Positions 35,178 to 47,195 of a DNA stretch of 64,000 nt are shown here, one piece after another. The position numbers and the translations under genes are program-made. The notes beneath the pieces are model-generated. The model did not search any database. It saw only the letters and a list, made by a program, of their open reading frames with translations, and was not told the DNA's origin. The stretch comes from Mytilisepta virgata. Taxonomy: Eukaryota; Mollusca; Bivalvia; Mytilida; Mytilidae. Numbering within the stretch: position 1 is the stretch's first letter; every line of letters begins with the position of its first letter. The stretch is taken from the NCBI GenBank assembly GCA_028015205.1, contig CM051521.1, positions 90,620,513 through 90,684,512 on the forward strand, given 5' to 3'.

Positions 35178-36615
35178 CTAACTGTTGGACAGAGATAGTG
35201 AGAGGATCAATTTGGCTAGAACAACACCAAGAACAGAAAATGGTCCACTTGGAGTCATAAACAGATCCTGTGGATTGCCGAACTGATCAAGAGATACGCT
35301 TGCCTGCTTTCTCAGAAAAGCTTCCCTTTCTGAGGGAATCCCTGATAGCAACAAAGCGTGAAGATGAAGATTCTGAAGGCCCTGATTAACTTTTCTTCCT
35401 TTGCACTGAGGAAGACGCAACGGGTCCGCACAACAGAGTTGAAGAAGATCTGGGAACCATGATTGTGTGGGCCAAGCTGGAGCAATAAGAATTGCCTTGC
35501 AAGCATCCTTGTGAATTTTGTGCAAGATCTTGGGAAGAATACGAAAAGGAGGGAACATGTAACTGAACATTCCCATCCAAGACAGAGTCATAGCATCCAC
35601 TGCCCAAGCTTTTTGATCTGGAACAGGAGAAACATGGGTCTGTATTTTGTGATTCAGACTGGTGGCAAACAGATCTATATGAGGCATGTCGCACCGAAGT
35701 ATGATCTACTTGAAAACTGCAGGATGCAATTCCCATTCTGTGTTCAGTGGAACCAGAGAACGGGAAAGATCATACGCCACTATATTCTTCTTTCCGGGAA
35801 CATGCCTCACTGACAGAAGAGTCTTGAGGTTGTCGCAGAGTAACAGAATATCCCCGTACAGATACAGGGAAAGGGAGTGAGTTCTGCCCTGATTCTGAAG
35901 ATAAGCCACTACTGTAGTATTGTCCGTGGCCACCAATATAGACTGGTCCTGAATTACTTCTTGGAGGTACTTCAGAGCTAGTAAAACTGCCCTCATTCCA
36001 GAATATTGATATGTTCCTGAAACAGAGGACCCGACCAAAATCCCGACACACACCTGTCTTCCAGGAAGGCTCCCCATCACGTTAGAGATGCGTTTGTAAA
36101 GAGGGTCGTCTTCGGGACAGGAGTATCCAGAGGAGAACCTTTGAGAAGATTTTCGCTCTGTAACCACTAATGAAGATGAGGAAGCAACTGAGGTTGAATA
36201 TGTATTGGAGCTTCCCACAACTGAGATACTGGGTGCCAAACATTCTTGAGGTACCACTGAATTGGACGGATATGAAGTCTGCCTACATTACAACATTTGC
36301 TAGAGAGTTCAGAAAAACCCAAAAGTTGAAGAAAATGACGGGCAGGTACCACCTCTGCCTGGCACAGAATCGATAGCCAATGAAAAAACCGAAATGCATT
36401 ACTTTGAAGGCGTATACCTTGTTCGACCATACAACTCCCAGGAATTGGCGAATCTCTGGAGCAATAGGGACGTGGAAGTACGCATCTGAGAGGTCTAGAG
36501 ATGTTTTCCACATCCCTGAATGCAGAGAAGACCTGATCGACCTGCTGGTTTCCATTTTGAAATTGGGAACCAGTAGATAGCGATTCAGACAGGAAAGGTG
36601 CACAACTGGTCTCAT
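35178..36615 (-). pseudogene. DIRS-like RT-RNase H remnant
   Basis: Read 5' to 3' on the minus strand, the RT N-terminal part comes first (36615-36283: RPVVHLSCLNRYLLVPNFK, then SLDLSDAYFHVPIAPEIR). The alignment then jumps to unrelated frames where the catalytic YxDD should be. RNase H follows at 36257-35706 (ATDNTTVVAYLQNQGRTHS and RHVPGKKNIVAYDLSRS). The post-RNase H tail at 35687-35178 starts PHIDLFATSLNHK and contains FPPFRILPKILHKIH, IAPAWPTQSWFPDLL and LHALLLSG. These motifs are characteristic of DIRS polyproteins. Frame changes occur near 36270 and 35700. No recombinase follows; the inverted end begins about 110 bp after the stop. Confidence 0.85.
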
Positions 36616-36784
36616 TTTATCTTTTTATCTGCCAGCTGCAGCCAAGAAATGTTCCGCTGTCTCTAAAACATTAGAAAGAATTCCAAGGATGTTTCTCGGA
36701 TTTTGTTCAAATCGCCTGAGACAATCTAAGACCTAGAACCTAAAGCAGAAGAAAACGCCTTTTCACAGACAGAAAGAAATTTAC

Positions 36785-37826
36785 CTAGAGAAGATCCATG
36801 AATTTCATAGTCTTTAGACCGTATACCAGTAAGATTAGTTGGTCATAAAACTTATTACCAGACACTGATGATTTGTTTTCGCCCAGAGAAGAATTTATAA
36901 ACGACATGGCGGTTTTAAAATGACTAGACTCTGGGAAAGAATTATAACCCTTAGCGTCAGACTTGATCATACCAGAGCAAGACATAAAGTCCGAGTGGAC
37001 ACAAGCAGGTCGAAGTGGGGAGGACATACGGATGTCAGTCAACTCTCGCCGTATGGCATAAACTCGACTTCTGAGTGGTTCCGGATTGGTACTTGATCAG
37101 CTTCGCTAGTACCGGTGGTATCCACCTCCAAGACTGAACTGTTTTCTGGACTACAAGGAGCAGAAACAGGAGAGTCCTGAGATAAAAATCTTTCTTCTTG
37201 GCTCCTAGGTGAGAAGACTCAGAATGTCCAATTTCCAAAGAAGTAAGGCGATTACCAAATTCTAGGAATTTAGCGTTAACCACTACTTGCAAATTTGAAA
37301 TGGATACAGCAGGTGCCTTCATATCTTCACTGCGGGAAGTTTCTGATGGGTTTGGTTTAGTGTGAAATCCCTGACCTGACCACACTGACTGAGCAGAGAA
37401 TAGATAAAAGGTAGGAAAACCTGGCATAGGCATAGGTGGATTGACAAAGGCAAAGCCATCACTCCTTATTCCAAAAGGTAAAGATTCTGAAAATAAAGAG
37501 GATGAACTAGAAGGACCTGACTCAACGTGCCAAGCAAAAGTATGCGTCACTCTAGGACATGAGAGCCTAAGTTGAAGGGCAGTAGATTTTACTGCAGGAG
37601 AAAGTTCCTGTGTGGACACCAAAACGGCTATCCCTGACATAAAAGGGTCAGGAAGATGAGAAGGAAAGCCGCGCTCCCAAAATTCATCTGAACAAGTAGC
37701 CGAACGCCAAGAGGATATTAGATAGACCCATATTATCTTGACTTTCTCTGTCCATTTTGCAGTGAATATTATCTGTGAAATTGTACAACTTTCACTAATA
37801 TGCAATGATATTACCTGTATTGGCAA
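36785..37826 (-). pseudogene. DIRS-like gag region remnant
   Basis: Two minus-strand frames (37826-37035 and 37042-36785) overlap by a few bases. The first contains a proline/serine-rich stretch (GFAFVNPPMPMPGFPTFYLF) and the second a compact helical part (CVHSDFMSCSGMIKSDAKGY). Position and orientation directly upstream of the RT remnant fit the first ORF of a DIRS element, but I do not recognise a gag-specific motif. About 170 bp separate it from the RT remnant. Confidence 0.5.
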
Positions 37827-38055
37827 TTAAATATAATTGCAATTGTATAATTAAGTATAAATTTTCACAAAACTCGAATATTTTCCTCCGAAAAGCACAC
37901 GTGCTGCAATCACCAGAAAACCGGAAAAGTGATGAATGTGTAAGGCGCGCATGCGTCAGGTTGGGTTGAGGTTATATAAGGGGTATTCTTTTTTTGTTTC
38001 GCATTTCCATGTCAGTTTTGGATTTTATATTACTTTTGTAATCTTTTTATATTGT

Positions 38056-39756
38056 TTTAGCTCACCTGTCCTAAAAGGACTTGTAAACTTTTGCCATCAC
38101 TTGGCGTCCGTCGTAAACTTTTTCAAAGATCTTCTCCGCTGAAACCACTCAACCAATTACAGCCATACTTAGAATAGACAATGGAAATGGGGAATGTGTT
38201 AAAGAGACAACAACCCGACCAAACAGTTCAAGGCTACCAATGGGTCTTCAACGCAGCGAGAAAATCTTTAGGGCATCATAATAAATTTTGTGTTTTATAT
38301 TTTTGTCCGTCAAGAAACATGGTAAACTGCAGTTTTTGGCTTATACCTCAAAACCTAAAGCATTTTGAGCATAACTGACTGAAGGGAAAATTTTTGTCAG
38401 GTCAAGATCTACCTGCCATGAAATTTTCAGACGAATCGGTCAACCCTTTGTTGGGTTATTGCCCCTGAATTGTTAATTTTAAGGAAATTTTGCAGTTTTA
38501 GGTTATTATCTTGAATATTATTATAGATAAAAACAAACTGTAAACAGCAAAAATATTCAACAAAGCAAGATCTACAAATAAGTCAACATGACCAAAACCC
38601 TGAATTGACACCTTATAGCAGTTTTTGCCCTTTAAATACAATTTTTCAAATTTGTTTCGTCATCTGTAAACTTTCAAAAATCTTCTCCTATGAAACTACA
38701 GAATCAATTTCATCCAAACGTAGGCTGAAAGATCCTTAGGGTATCTAGTATAAATTTATGTTTTATTTTTTTGTCCATCGAGATTTATGGTTGCCATGGC
38801 TAAAAATAGAACATAGGTGAACAAAATGTACTTTTTAGCTCATATCTGAAAAACTAAAGCAGTTAGAGCAAAACTTACAAATGAAAATGCTTATCAGGTC
38901 TAGATTTTCCTGCCATGAAATGTTTCGGGTTATTGCCCTGAATTGTTAATTTTAAGGAAATTTTGCAGTTTTAGGTTATTAACTTGAATATTCTTACAGA
39001 TAAAGACAAACTGTAACAGCAAAAATGTTCAGCAAAGTAAGATCTACAAATAAGTCAACATGACAAAAATTGTCAACTGACTTCTTATGGGAGTTTTTGC
39101 CCTTGAAAGATTATTTACATGTAAACAGTCATTAGTAAAAAAAACATGTTTAGAGCATAACGTGAAATAAATCAAATGGCAGCTGTACTAGTAAAACGGA
39201 GGGTCAAGAGTCAGGGTCATTTAAAAAGTCCATAGCAACCGATGAAAAAGTCCCTAGCAACCATATATATTTAGATTCAGGACTCTATAATATAGCTGTA
39301 CATGTCATTATTGAGGCTCAAGGGTCAATTTCATTGAAAAATCCATAGCAACCGATGGAAAAGTCCCTAGCAACCATATAGATTCGGGTTAAGGACCCTA
39401 TAATTTACCTGTACAAGTAAAAAAGAAAGGTAAAGAGTTAAAACCATAGAAAAGGTCCATAGCAACCGATGAAAAAGTCCATAGCAACCGTAAATATTTG
39501 GGTTCAGGACCCTACAATTTACCTGTTCAAGTCCAAATAGAAGTACAAGAGTCAATGCCAATGAAAAAATCCATAGCAACCGATGAAAAGTCCCTAGCAA
39601 CCATATATATTTTGGTTCAGGCTTCCACATTTTAGCTGTAAAAGTCAATATTAAGGCGAAAATGCGACGGTGTACATTAAATAGCAAAAATAATCTGATG
39701 CAAGATCTACACAAAACATTGCAGGTGAGCGATTCAGGCTCTTAGGAGCCTTTTGT
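38056..39756 (-). repeat. Hairpin-bounded array element, inverse orientation
   Basis: The left edge is a hairpin (tagctcacctgtcctaaaag, 38058 onward) and the right edge a second hairpin at 39722-39755 (caggtgagcgattcaggctc, then gagcc). Inside, two ~420 bp blocks (38380-38640 and 38870-39080) share ctgccatgaaat, ttattgccc-tgaattgtt and caaactgtaa. At 39227-39620 a ~115-bp unit starting tccatagcaaccgatgaaaa is repeated four times (39228, 39343, 39452, 39571). The order is the reverse of the element at 8.67-10.56 kb, with which it shares end hairpin and internal sequence. Confidence 0.8.
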
Positions 39757-39824
39757 TTTTCGTTTATATGCATTTGTAGTCTTTGCACGAATGGCCGCCC
39801 ATACATTTTCCATATAAAATTAAA

Positions 39825-40384
39825 GTGTTACTAACTTGCTGATTCTGTATTTGCCCTACAGGCCTCGGAACCAATACAGTTAACCTCGAATCAAGACTGG
39901 GTAAAAACAGAATCAGCAGGTTCGTAACACTTTTTTTAATCAATCTAAACAGTCCGTACAGCTGGTCCGTATGGCCAGTCCGTATTATATAATTGCTGAA
40001 TTTGAAATTGGTCACTATCGGGATTTATCAACCCGAGAAAATATATTATTAAATAATATGATTAATATAGCCTTAATATGGCAAATTTGGCATGACCAAT
40101 AATTTTACGTTATCCTGGTATTTGTAAATATCTGTATTTATATAAAAAAATATCCAATTAATAATTTAATACAGAAGTCAATATGAAAACAGGGCAATAT
40201 GGAATTCCATACGGACCAGCTGTACGGACTGTTTAGATTATTTAATAAAAGTGTTACGAACTTGCTTGCTCTGTATTGATTCTCGGTCAGCTGTATTAGC
40301 CCTCAGCCCTAAGGGGCTCGGGACCAATACAGCTAACCTTGAATCAATACAAAGGCCAATACAGAATCAGAAAGTTAGTAACAC
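39825..40384. mobile_element. Nested palindromic element, 560 bp
   Basis: The outer ends are inverted repeats (gtgttactaacttgctgatt at the left; the opposite strand of the right end reads gtgttactaactttctgatt). Inner arms at 39926-39975 and 40207-40256 are a second, nearly perfect inverted pair containing ccatacggaccagctgtacg. Each half also contains a smaller palindrome around ccaatacag/ctgtattg. It is non-coding and able to fold as a whole, so it is probably a MITE/fold-back element. Confidence 0.75.
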
Positions 40385-40904
40385 CATATGGGTATCCACT
40401 GTGATGAAGATCTTGTGATGTCTTATGAATTGGTGTCTTCATTAAGAGAATGGATTTTGTCTATCTTACATTATTATAAGTGTAAGCACTGTATTTACGT
40501 GTTGTGTTTTCATTACTGCTGTTCCAGTCAAAATATCAAGAATTAAGATAATAATTTAAATCAAAATAAAGTAATATTCATAAACATTTCTGCACTCTGG
40601 AAACAGCTTCCAAATACCTTAATATCGTTTTCGGCCGGGGGCTTCGCCCTGGACCCCTTGCCGATTGTATCAGGGATTTTAGCAAAAATATGGTGGCAAG
40701 TATATATTAGGGTATAAATATACATGTACAAAGATTAGTCAAAGCATTATATAATAGAACACTGAAAAAATACTATACCAACCAAGAATCTGAAATAAAT
40801 GACAAATGCACAGTAATACATTTTAGGTAAATTTTAGTATGTAGTTAAACGAAAGCATTTATAATACAAAAAAGAATACATGGTCCTTGTGTGAGAAACG
40901 CTAG

Positions 40905-41400
40905 AGAGATAAGAAGAATAAAAAGAGTTTCGCTAAGCACAGCATGATACGGCTCAAATTTGACCCTATGTATCTCAGAAAAAAAACAGATAGAAAAAAT
41001 TCCGTTAACATACTTAAGAAAGCACTCATCCAAATGAAATAAAAGAAAAATCCCAAAATGAATTGGATTAGAAATAAAAAAAAAAATTTACATATGAAGC
41101 CACACTGCATGTTGGCCCTTTTTACCTCTTATATCTCAAAAACCTTAACAGAGAGAAGAAATCTATTGACATACTTCTGGAAGCACTTATCAAGATGAAT
41201 GAAATAAAAAACCCCATCAAAATCGAATGATAAATACAATATTTATGTGTCCTGCAAAATGGCTAATTTTGGCCCTTTTAATCCTTTTTATCTCTACAAC
41301 AAAAGTAACACAACAATGCCTGGAGTAACTCTTAGTACATTTATTTTGACGAACCACTTATTATACACCGTGATACATGTAAAACCTATTAAATTACATA
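40905..41400 (+). repeat. Array-type repeat block, copy 1 (pair with 53555-54060)
   Basis: About 450 bp starting gctaagcacagcatgatacg matches 53555-54000 at roughly 75-80%. Within it a unit of about 170 bp (ttttacctcttatatctcaa; agcacttatcaagatgaatg) occurs twice to three times. Non-coding. Confidence 0.7.
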
Positions 41401-42832
41401 TACCTCGTTCCTCTAGGGGGTCACCCCACCCCCACCCCAAAGTCGACAACCTTGAAAATTTTCATATGCAATTAAATACAATAGCTTTAAATCATGTATT
41501 TTATTATTCTCCGTAACAAGACGCATTAAATGACATGAACCTTCTTTCAATAGGGTGATTCTTACCCCCATGCATCAATAATGTCCAATTTTCTCATTAA
41601 ACGTTAAATCCCTACCCTAAACCATATATTTTCTTATTCCCCATAGTAAGACTCACCAAATGACAAATACCTCGCTTCCCCAGGGGGATATCTCCACTCC
41701 AAACAAATCAATAATGTTCAATTATCTCATAAACAGTTAAAATCCCCACACCTAAACGATATATTTTCTTATTCCCCATGGTAAGACTCACCAAATGACA
41801 CATACCTCGCTTCCCCAGGAGGTTATCACCACGCCCATCAAACCAATGTTCATTTATCTAAAATACCGTTAAAATCCCCACTCCTAAACCATATATTTTC
41901 TTATTTCCTATGGTAAGACGCACCAAATGACACATAGCTCGCTTCCCCAAGGGCGTCTCACCACTCCCATTAAATCAATAATGTTCAATTATCTCATAAA
42001 CCGTTGAAATTCCCACCCCTAAACTATATATTTTCTTATTCCCCATGGTAAGACTCACCAAAATGACACATACCTGGCTTCCCCAGGGGGTTATCACCAT
42101 TCCAAACAAATCAATAATGTTCAATTATCTCATAAACCGTTAAAATCCCCACACCTAAACCATATATATTTTTATTCCCCATGGTAAGACGAACCAAATG
42201 ACACACACCTCGCTTCCCTAGGGTGTTATCAACACTCCCATCAAACTAATAATGTTCAATTATCTCATAAACTGTTAAAATCCCCACCCCTAAACCATAT
42301 ATTTTCTTATTCCCCATGGTAAGACTCACCAAATGACACATACCTGGCTTCCCCAGGGGGATATCAACACTCCCATCAAATCAATAATGTCAAAATATGT
42401 CATAAACCGTTGAAATCCCCACCCCTAAACCATATATTTTCTTATTCCCCATGGTAATACTCACCAAAGGACACATACCTGGCTTCCCCAGGGGGATATC
42501 ACCACTCCAAACAAATCAATAATGTTCAATTTTCTCATAAACCGTTAAAATCCCCACACCTAAACGATATCTTTTCTTAATCCCCATGGTAAGACGCACC
42601 AAATGACACATACCTCGATGGTTCAGGGAGTTATCACCACTCCCATCAAATCAATAATGTTCAATTGTCTCATAAACGTCAAAATCCCCACACCTAAACC
42701 ATATATTTTCTTATTCCCCTAGTAAGACTCACCAAATGACACATACCTGGCTTCCCCACGGGATAACACCATTCCCATCAAATCAATAATGTTCAATTAT
42801 CTCAAAAACCGTTAAAATCCCCACCCCTAGGG
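41400..42832 (+). repeat. Tandem array, ~136-bp unit, about ten copies
   Basis: The marker catatattttcttattcccc recurs near 41622, 41758, 41890, 42028, 42164, 42296, 42430, 42566 and 42705. Units carry ggtaagactcaccaaatgac, acctcgcttccccaggggg, aataatgttcaattatctca and accgttaaaatccccacccc. The array breaks off within a unit at ccccacccctag (42832), where the retroelement begins, and related units resume near 50436. Confidence 0.85.
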
Positions 42833-42916
42833 GCAATAAGGCGAAAAAATGTTTCACTCAGAGGTATCACCGTATCAGGTGTTCATTTTCTAGCCGCCTT
42901 TCAGGCAGTACACATC

Positions 42917-45275
42917 ATGGACGCCGAAATGCAGAACCTTATACGACAAGAAGTTATAAACACGGTAACCCAGTCACAAAATACCATCATGTCTCAGTTC
43001 AAAGATATGATTTCCAATGAGATGGGAAAGATAGAGCAACAACAACAGAAGCTAGCGGAGACGCAGATGAGCAAGATAGAGGACACTCTGAATGACAGCC
43101 ATAGATTCAAACGACGCGGGAACGAGGAGCAGTACAAGCACAACGCTAAGGTGATGAACAAGATGAAGGAGGCAAACAGAAACCTAGACGGCAACTAAGT
43201 ATCAGCAGAGGGAGTTGCGAAAGCAAAGGAGAAACTCGCTGAAGGTATGGAAATTATGAACCATAGACAGAAACTCATAAAGATTGCCGATTCATCCGAA
43301 TTAGGATGGCCCGTTGTACAAGAATACGAGGCAAATCCTCTCGCCGAGGATTCTGATGACGAGAAGAAACTTTTTAAAGCGGAAACTAGAGCCGAAAGGA
43401 AGGTGAAAGCTGAAAAAACCAAGAAGGCCAAGGTATCGAGGACACATCCGTATGTTCAGCCGGAGGCGGAAAAATCATCACAGCTAAAAAGGCCTGGTAG
43501 ATGTTTCAACTACGGAACAAGAGGACACTGGAAACATGAATGTCCAGAAGGTGTAAAGACTACTGAAAAGATAAGTATTTCTAATTTAGAAAATGTAGTT
43601 TATGTGCATAGGGCACAAGAACATGAAAACATTTTAACTCCGGTTAATAGGCTGAGAAATCATATACAAAATTGGAAAGAAGCTAAGGTCAGTGATTACA
43701 TACTGAAGTTTATAGATCAAGGTTACAAGTTACCTTTTAAAACCATACCTGTAAATGTATTTTTAGACAACAATAGGTCTGCTAAAGATAATCAAGCATT
43801 CGTCCGTGACGAAATTGACAAGCTTTTATTGAAAGGGGGTATATCACAGGTACAAAACAATCCTTGTGTAGTAAATCCCTTAACTGTAACGGGTAACAAG
43901 AGAAAGCTTAGATTAGTATTACATTGTCGTCACATTAATCCTCATTTATTTCAGTTCAAATACAAATATGAAGATGCAAGTATTGCGAGAAACATGTTTT
44001 TCAAAGGGGATTATCTATTTTCATATGATTTTAAGTCGGCTTATCATCACGTTATGATATTATGAAGATGATAAAACATACTTAGGTTTTCAGTGGGATG
44101 AGAAATTTTACGTTTTTAATGTGTTACGTTTCGGTTTAGCAAAAGCAGGATTTATATTCTCAAAGGTATTGAGAGAATTGATTAAACACTAGAGATCAAA
44201 TGGATTAAGAATTGTCATGTACTTGGATGACGGTTTAGGGGGAGCCTACGATTATGAAAGTTGCAAACTAGTTAGTGCAAGAGTTAGGGAAAATCTTTTG
44301 AATTTTGGGTTCATAATTACAGAAGAGAAATGTAACTGGGAACCGGTTCATGTTACTACCTGGCTGGGTTTGATTTGGGATACTTTACAGGGTAAAATTA
44401 AAGTCACAAAAGAGAGAGTAGACAGAATCTTGAGTTGTATCACTTCAATTTGTGACAAGCTTTCACACAAAAGGGTTATGTCAGCAAGGCTTATAGCTTC
44501 AGTTATAGGACAACTGATTTCAACGCAGGTAGTTTTGGGTTCAGTAAAGAGGTTAAGAACTAGGTACGCATACGATTGCGTTTTGGATAAACTATCTTGG
44601 GATTCGCCTGTATGGCTTACAAAAGTAGCAGAGGGCGAGCTTAGATATTGGTTATGCAATTTAGCAGAGATGAACGAGAAAGGTTCAGATTTCAGTCAGT
44701 TGACAAATGAAACATGTCAGGTAAACATGTTTTCAGACGCCTCAGGTGAGGGCTAGGGAGGATATATAGCCATAGAGGCGAGTGGTAAAAAGACAGGTGA
44801 GGTATATGGTGCTTTGGATGCACAAGAATCTTGCATGAGTTCTACATGGAGAGAACTCGAAGCAGTAAACAGATTGATGAAAAGTAACAAGTCAAATTTA
44901 TCAGGTCAAGGTGTAAAAGTACATACTGACAGTAAAAATGTTGAAACTATTTTGAGAATCGGTAGTAAGAAAACATTTCTCCATGATATAAATATGGATA
45001 TACAAGATACATGTCTAGAAAATGATACAATGCTGTGTCCTAAGTGGATACCTCGAGATAAGAATCAAGATGCAGATGCATTAAGCAGGGTATGTGATTG
45101 CGACGACTGGGCATACAAACATGGTTATTTGAATTATTAGACAAAGAGTGGGGTCCACATTACATAGACAGGTTTGCTACACACTACAACAGAAAATGCG
45201 AAAATTTCAACTCAAAGTTCTGGTGTGAAGGCATAAATGATATTGACGCGTTTTTAAACAAGACTGGTCAGATGT
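42917..45275 (+). pseudogene. gag-RT-RNase H of DIRS/Ngaro-type element
   Basis: A coiled-coil-like start (MDAEMQNLIRQEVINTVTQS) is cut by a TAA at 43196, but the same frame continues to 44065 with an acidic/basic stretch and a zinc knuckle, CFNYGTRGHWKHEC, in which the second cysteine is tyrosine. The RT follows (VLHCRHINPHLFQF, SYDFKSAYHHV). A frameshift occurs near 44063 and a TAG at 44190, then the catalytic MYLDDGLGG (44217). RNase H carries FSDASGEG with a TAG at 44754, WRELEAVNRLM, HTDSKNVE and DADALSR. A frameshift near 45120 precedes the tail (EWGPHYIDRFATHYNRKC). Five or so lesions make it inactive, but motifs are still easy to read, so it is moderately young. Confidence 0.88.
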
Positions 45276-45639
45276 AACGAAAGTTTTTGTACCCCAACCA
45301 ACTTTGGTTACAAAAACTATCAGTAAGATCATAGTAGATCACGCTATAGGCACATTAGTAATACCTGAATGAAAATCCGCTCCATATTGGGCAGTTATCA
45401 CAGAAGGGTCTAAATTCAAATCTTTCGTGAAAGCATATAAAAGATTTCAAGGTTACATGATAACACATAAAAGAAGAGGCAGAAATGGAGTTTTTGGTAG
45501 ACCTGACCAAATTTCGGATTTATCGCCCTTTGTATTGAAGCATGAGCAGTTATTTGGACATTTATTTTTTCTGTTTCCAGGCATCAACCTAAACCAGAGG
45601 ATCAAGACGATGTACGACAGACTGGAGTAGCTGAGGGAT

Positions 45640-46553
45640 CTGACCTGGACGTTTTATCTGACGTTTTATGTGGCGTTATCTTGTAAACTCCAGGAGTGAC
45701 AATACTGCAAAGTCTTATTATTATTCTTTTAAACGTTGGGAAACTTTTATTCAAAAACATGGTTTTCAAGCTATCCCTGCACAACCTGTTCATATAGCAT
45801 TGTATATTACTCATTTATTAGATTCAGGGGCTACTTGTTATACTATTAACTCTTAATATACAGTATCAAATCGGTACATGTAATGTCAAATTTAGCAGAT
45901 CCAACCAATAATTCTTATTTATCTTCTCTACACGAATCTGCTAAGAGAGTTGCATGTCCTACAAAACAAAACAAAAAAGACCCTGTTTCGATTGAAACTT
46001 TAGTGGAACTTTGCACTTTATTTTCTGACAGGTTGAATGATTTATTGGTTGTAAGAGATCTTACAATGGTTCTTTTTTGTTATGCTGGATTTTTACGTTA
46101 TGACGAAATCAGTTCTTTGTGTTTTAAGGATGTCAAGATTCAGGGTGATTATATCCTTTTATACATAAGGAAGAGCAAAACTGATCAATACAAGCAGGGC
46201 AATGAGGTATTGATAACAAAAGGTCACACGATTGCATGTCCATATACAATGTTCGAGAGATATATACGCTTGGCAGGTATCGATTTGGGATCTGATGTTT
46301 TCTTATTCAGGCCAGTTTTTCGTTCAAAACGTTCCTGCAAGCTTATATATAAAACAAAAAACTGAGCTACACAGCTGCAAGGCAAAGCATTATAAACAAA
46401 TTGAAGCTTGTTTCTCCTGAAGCTAATTTTGGTTTGCATTCTATGAGGTCAGGTGGAGCGACAGCAGCAGCTAATTCTGGTGTTAACGTTCGCTGGAAGA
46501 GTGACTCGAGTAAAGATGGATATGTTGTTGACAGTGTAGAGAATAGGCTGTAG
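45640..46553 (+). pseudogene. Tyrosine recombinase of the DIRS/Ngaro-type element
   Basis: The N-terminal SAM-like part is at 45668-45856 (SRSDNTAKSYYYSFKRWETF) and ends in a premature stop. The catalytic part (45883-46365) has the first catalytic arginine in AGFLRYDEISSL, the lysine in IRKSKTDQYKQGNEV, and then a frameshift. The region 46362-46553 supplies YTAARQSI, the LHSMRSGG box (His-x2-Arg), RWKSDSSKDGY with the nucleophilic tyrosine, and VDSVENRL. A short segment is missing between NSGVNV and RWK compared with the family. Such recombinases circularise or integrate the element in place of a DDE integrase. At least three lesions are visible. Confidence 0.87.
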
Positions 46554-46559
46554 GTCTCT

Positions 46560-47195
46560 CAAAACCTTGGCTTGTAAAATATTGTATATACATTTATATA
46601 TATTTTATTCTACACGTTCCCCCTATCTTTGTATTGTCTATCGCATACGGCGGGCTAGTCGGCAAACTAGAATATAGTTTATTTTGTTTTATTGGTTCAA
46701 AGGTGTAGTGATTTAAGGCATCACTAAGGTAATCCGTTGTTTGAATTGGTATGAGATAAGGGAATACTTATTCATTTCAATTACATCTAAAGCCTGTTTT
46801 ATTTATTTTTCATCTAAATTGCCAACATTATTTTTCCGTGAATGTTGTACAAGTCGTCTGTTCAACCAAGCGTAACTATTTACAATCAGCTGTTGTACAC
46901 ATCCCGGAGGCACTGTTCACACTATTAAATGTTAATTAAATAGTCTAATTGCCACTGACGTGATAATTGGGTTAGAGGTTTCCGGTATTTAACTACAATC
47001 TATTGATTTTTGAAGCGTGGCGGACAACAAATTAAGCGTGGCGCATGCAAATCAAAGGTGGCGGAGAAAAATCCAAGTGTGGCGGACCGCCACACTACAA
47101 TAGGTCATGATGATATATACATTGTATATATATTAGCTTGGCCTTGATTAGTGGCAAGGTAAAAACAAGTAATAATTGTAACAGTGAACTGTTAC
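46560..47195. other. Spacer between retroelement and array element
   Basis: No gene. A small repeat of gtggcgga/gtggcgca words occurs at 47017-47095 (four copies, ~20-25 bp apart). The 3' UTR of the retroelement may extend into the first part. Confidence 0.45.

Larger units (their letters stand above)
34996..37993 (-). mobile_element. Internally deleted DIRS-like retroelement with inverted ends
   Basis: Inverted terminal repeats of about 72 bp bound it: 34999-35066 reads aaagaatacccc ... acctgacgcatg ... cttcatcactttt, and the reverse complement of 37920-37990 reads the same with about 80% identity. Between them, on the minus strand, are gag-like, reverse transcriptase and RNase H remains. 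The element is only 3.0 kb, whereas DIRS elements are commonly 4-6 kb; the RT catalytic centre and the whole tyrosine recombinase are missing. Inverted termini are a known property of DIRS-group elements, so the structure supports the protein-based call. Confidence 0.8.
42833..46560 (+). mobile_element. DIRS/Ngaro-type tyrosine-recombinase retroelement, decayed
   Basis: The remains run in the order gag with zinc knuckle, reverse transcriptase, RNase H, post-RNase H tail and tyrosine recombinase, all on the plus strand. No inverted or split direct terminal repeats were recognised, so the exact ends are uncertain. The 5' edge is placed at the break in the 136-bp array and the 3' edge just after the recombinase stop. 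Confidence 0.8.

Noticed and set aside
35463..36580. Plus-strand open frames at 35.4-36.6 kb
   Set aside because: They are opposite the DIRS RT/RNase H remains, which have recognisable motifs on the minus strand.
37035..37826. Possible host secreted protein on the minus strand
   Set aside because: Its position between an inverted terminal repeat and the DIRS RT, in the same strand, makes a gag remnant more likely.
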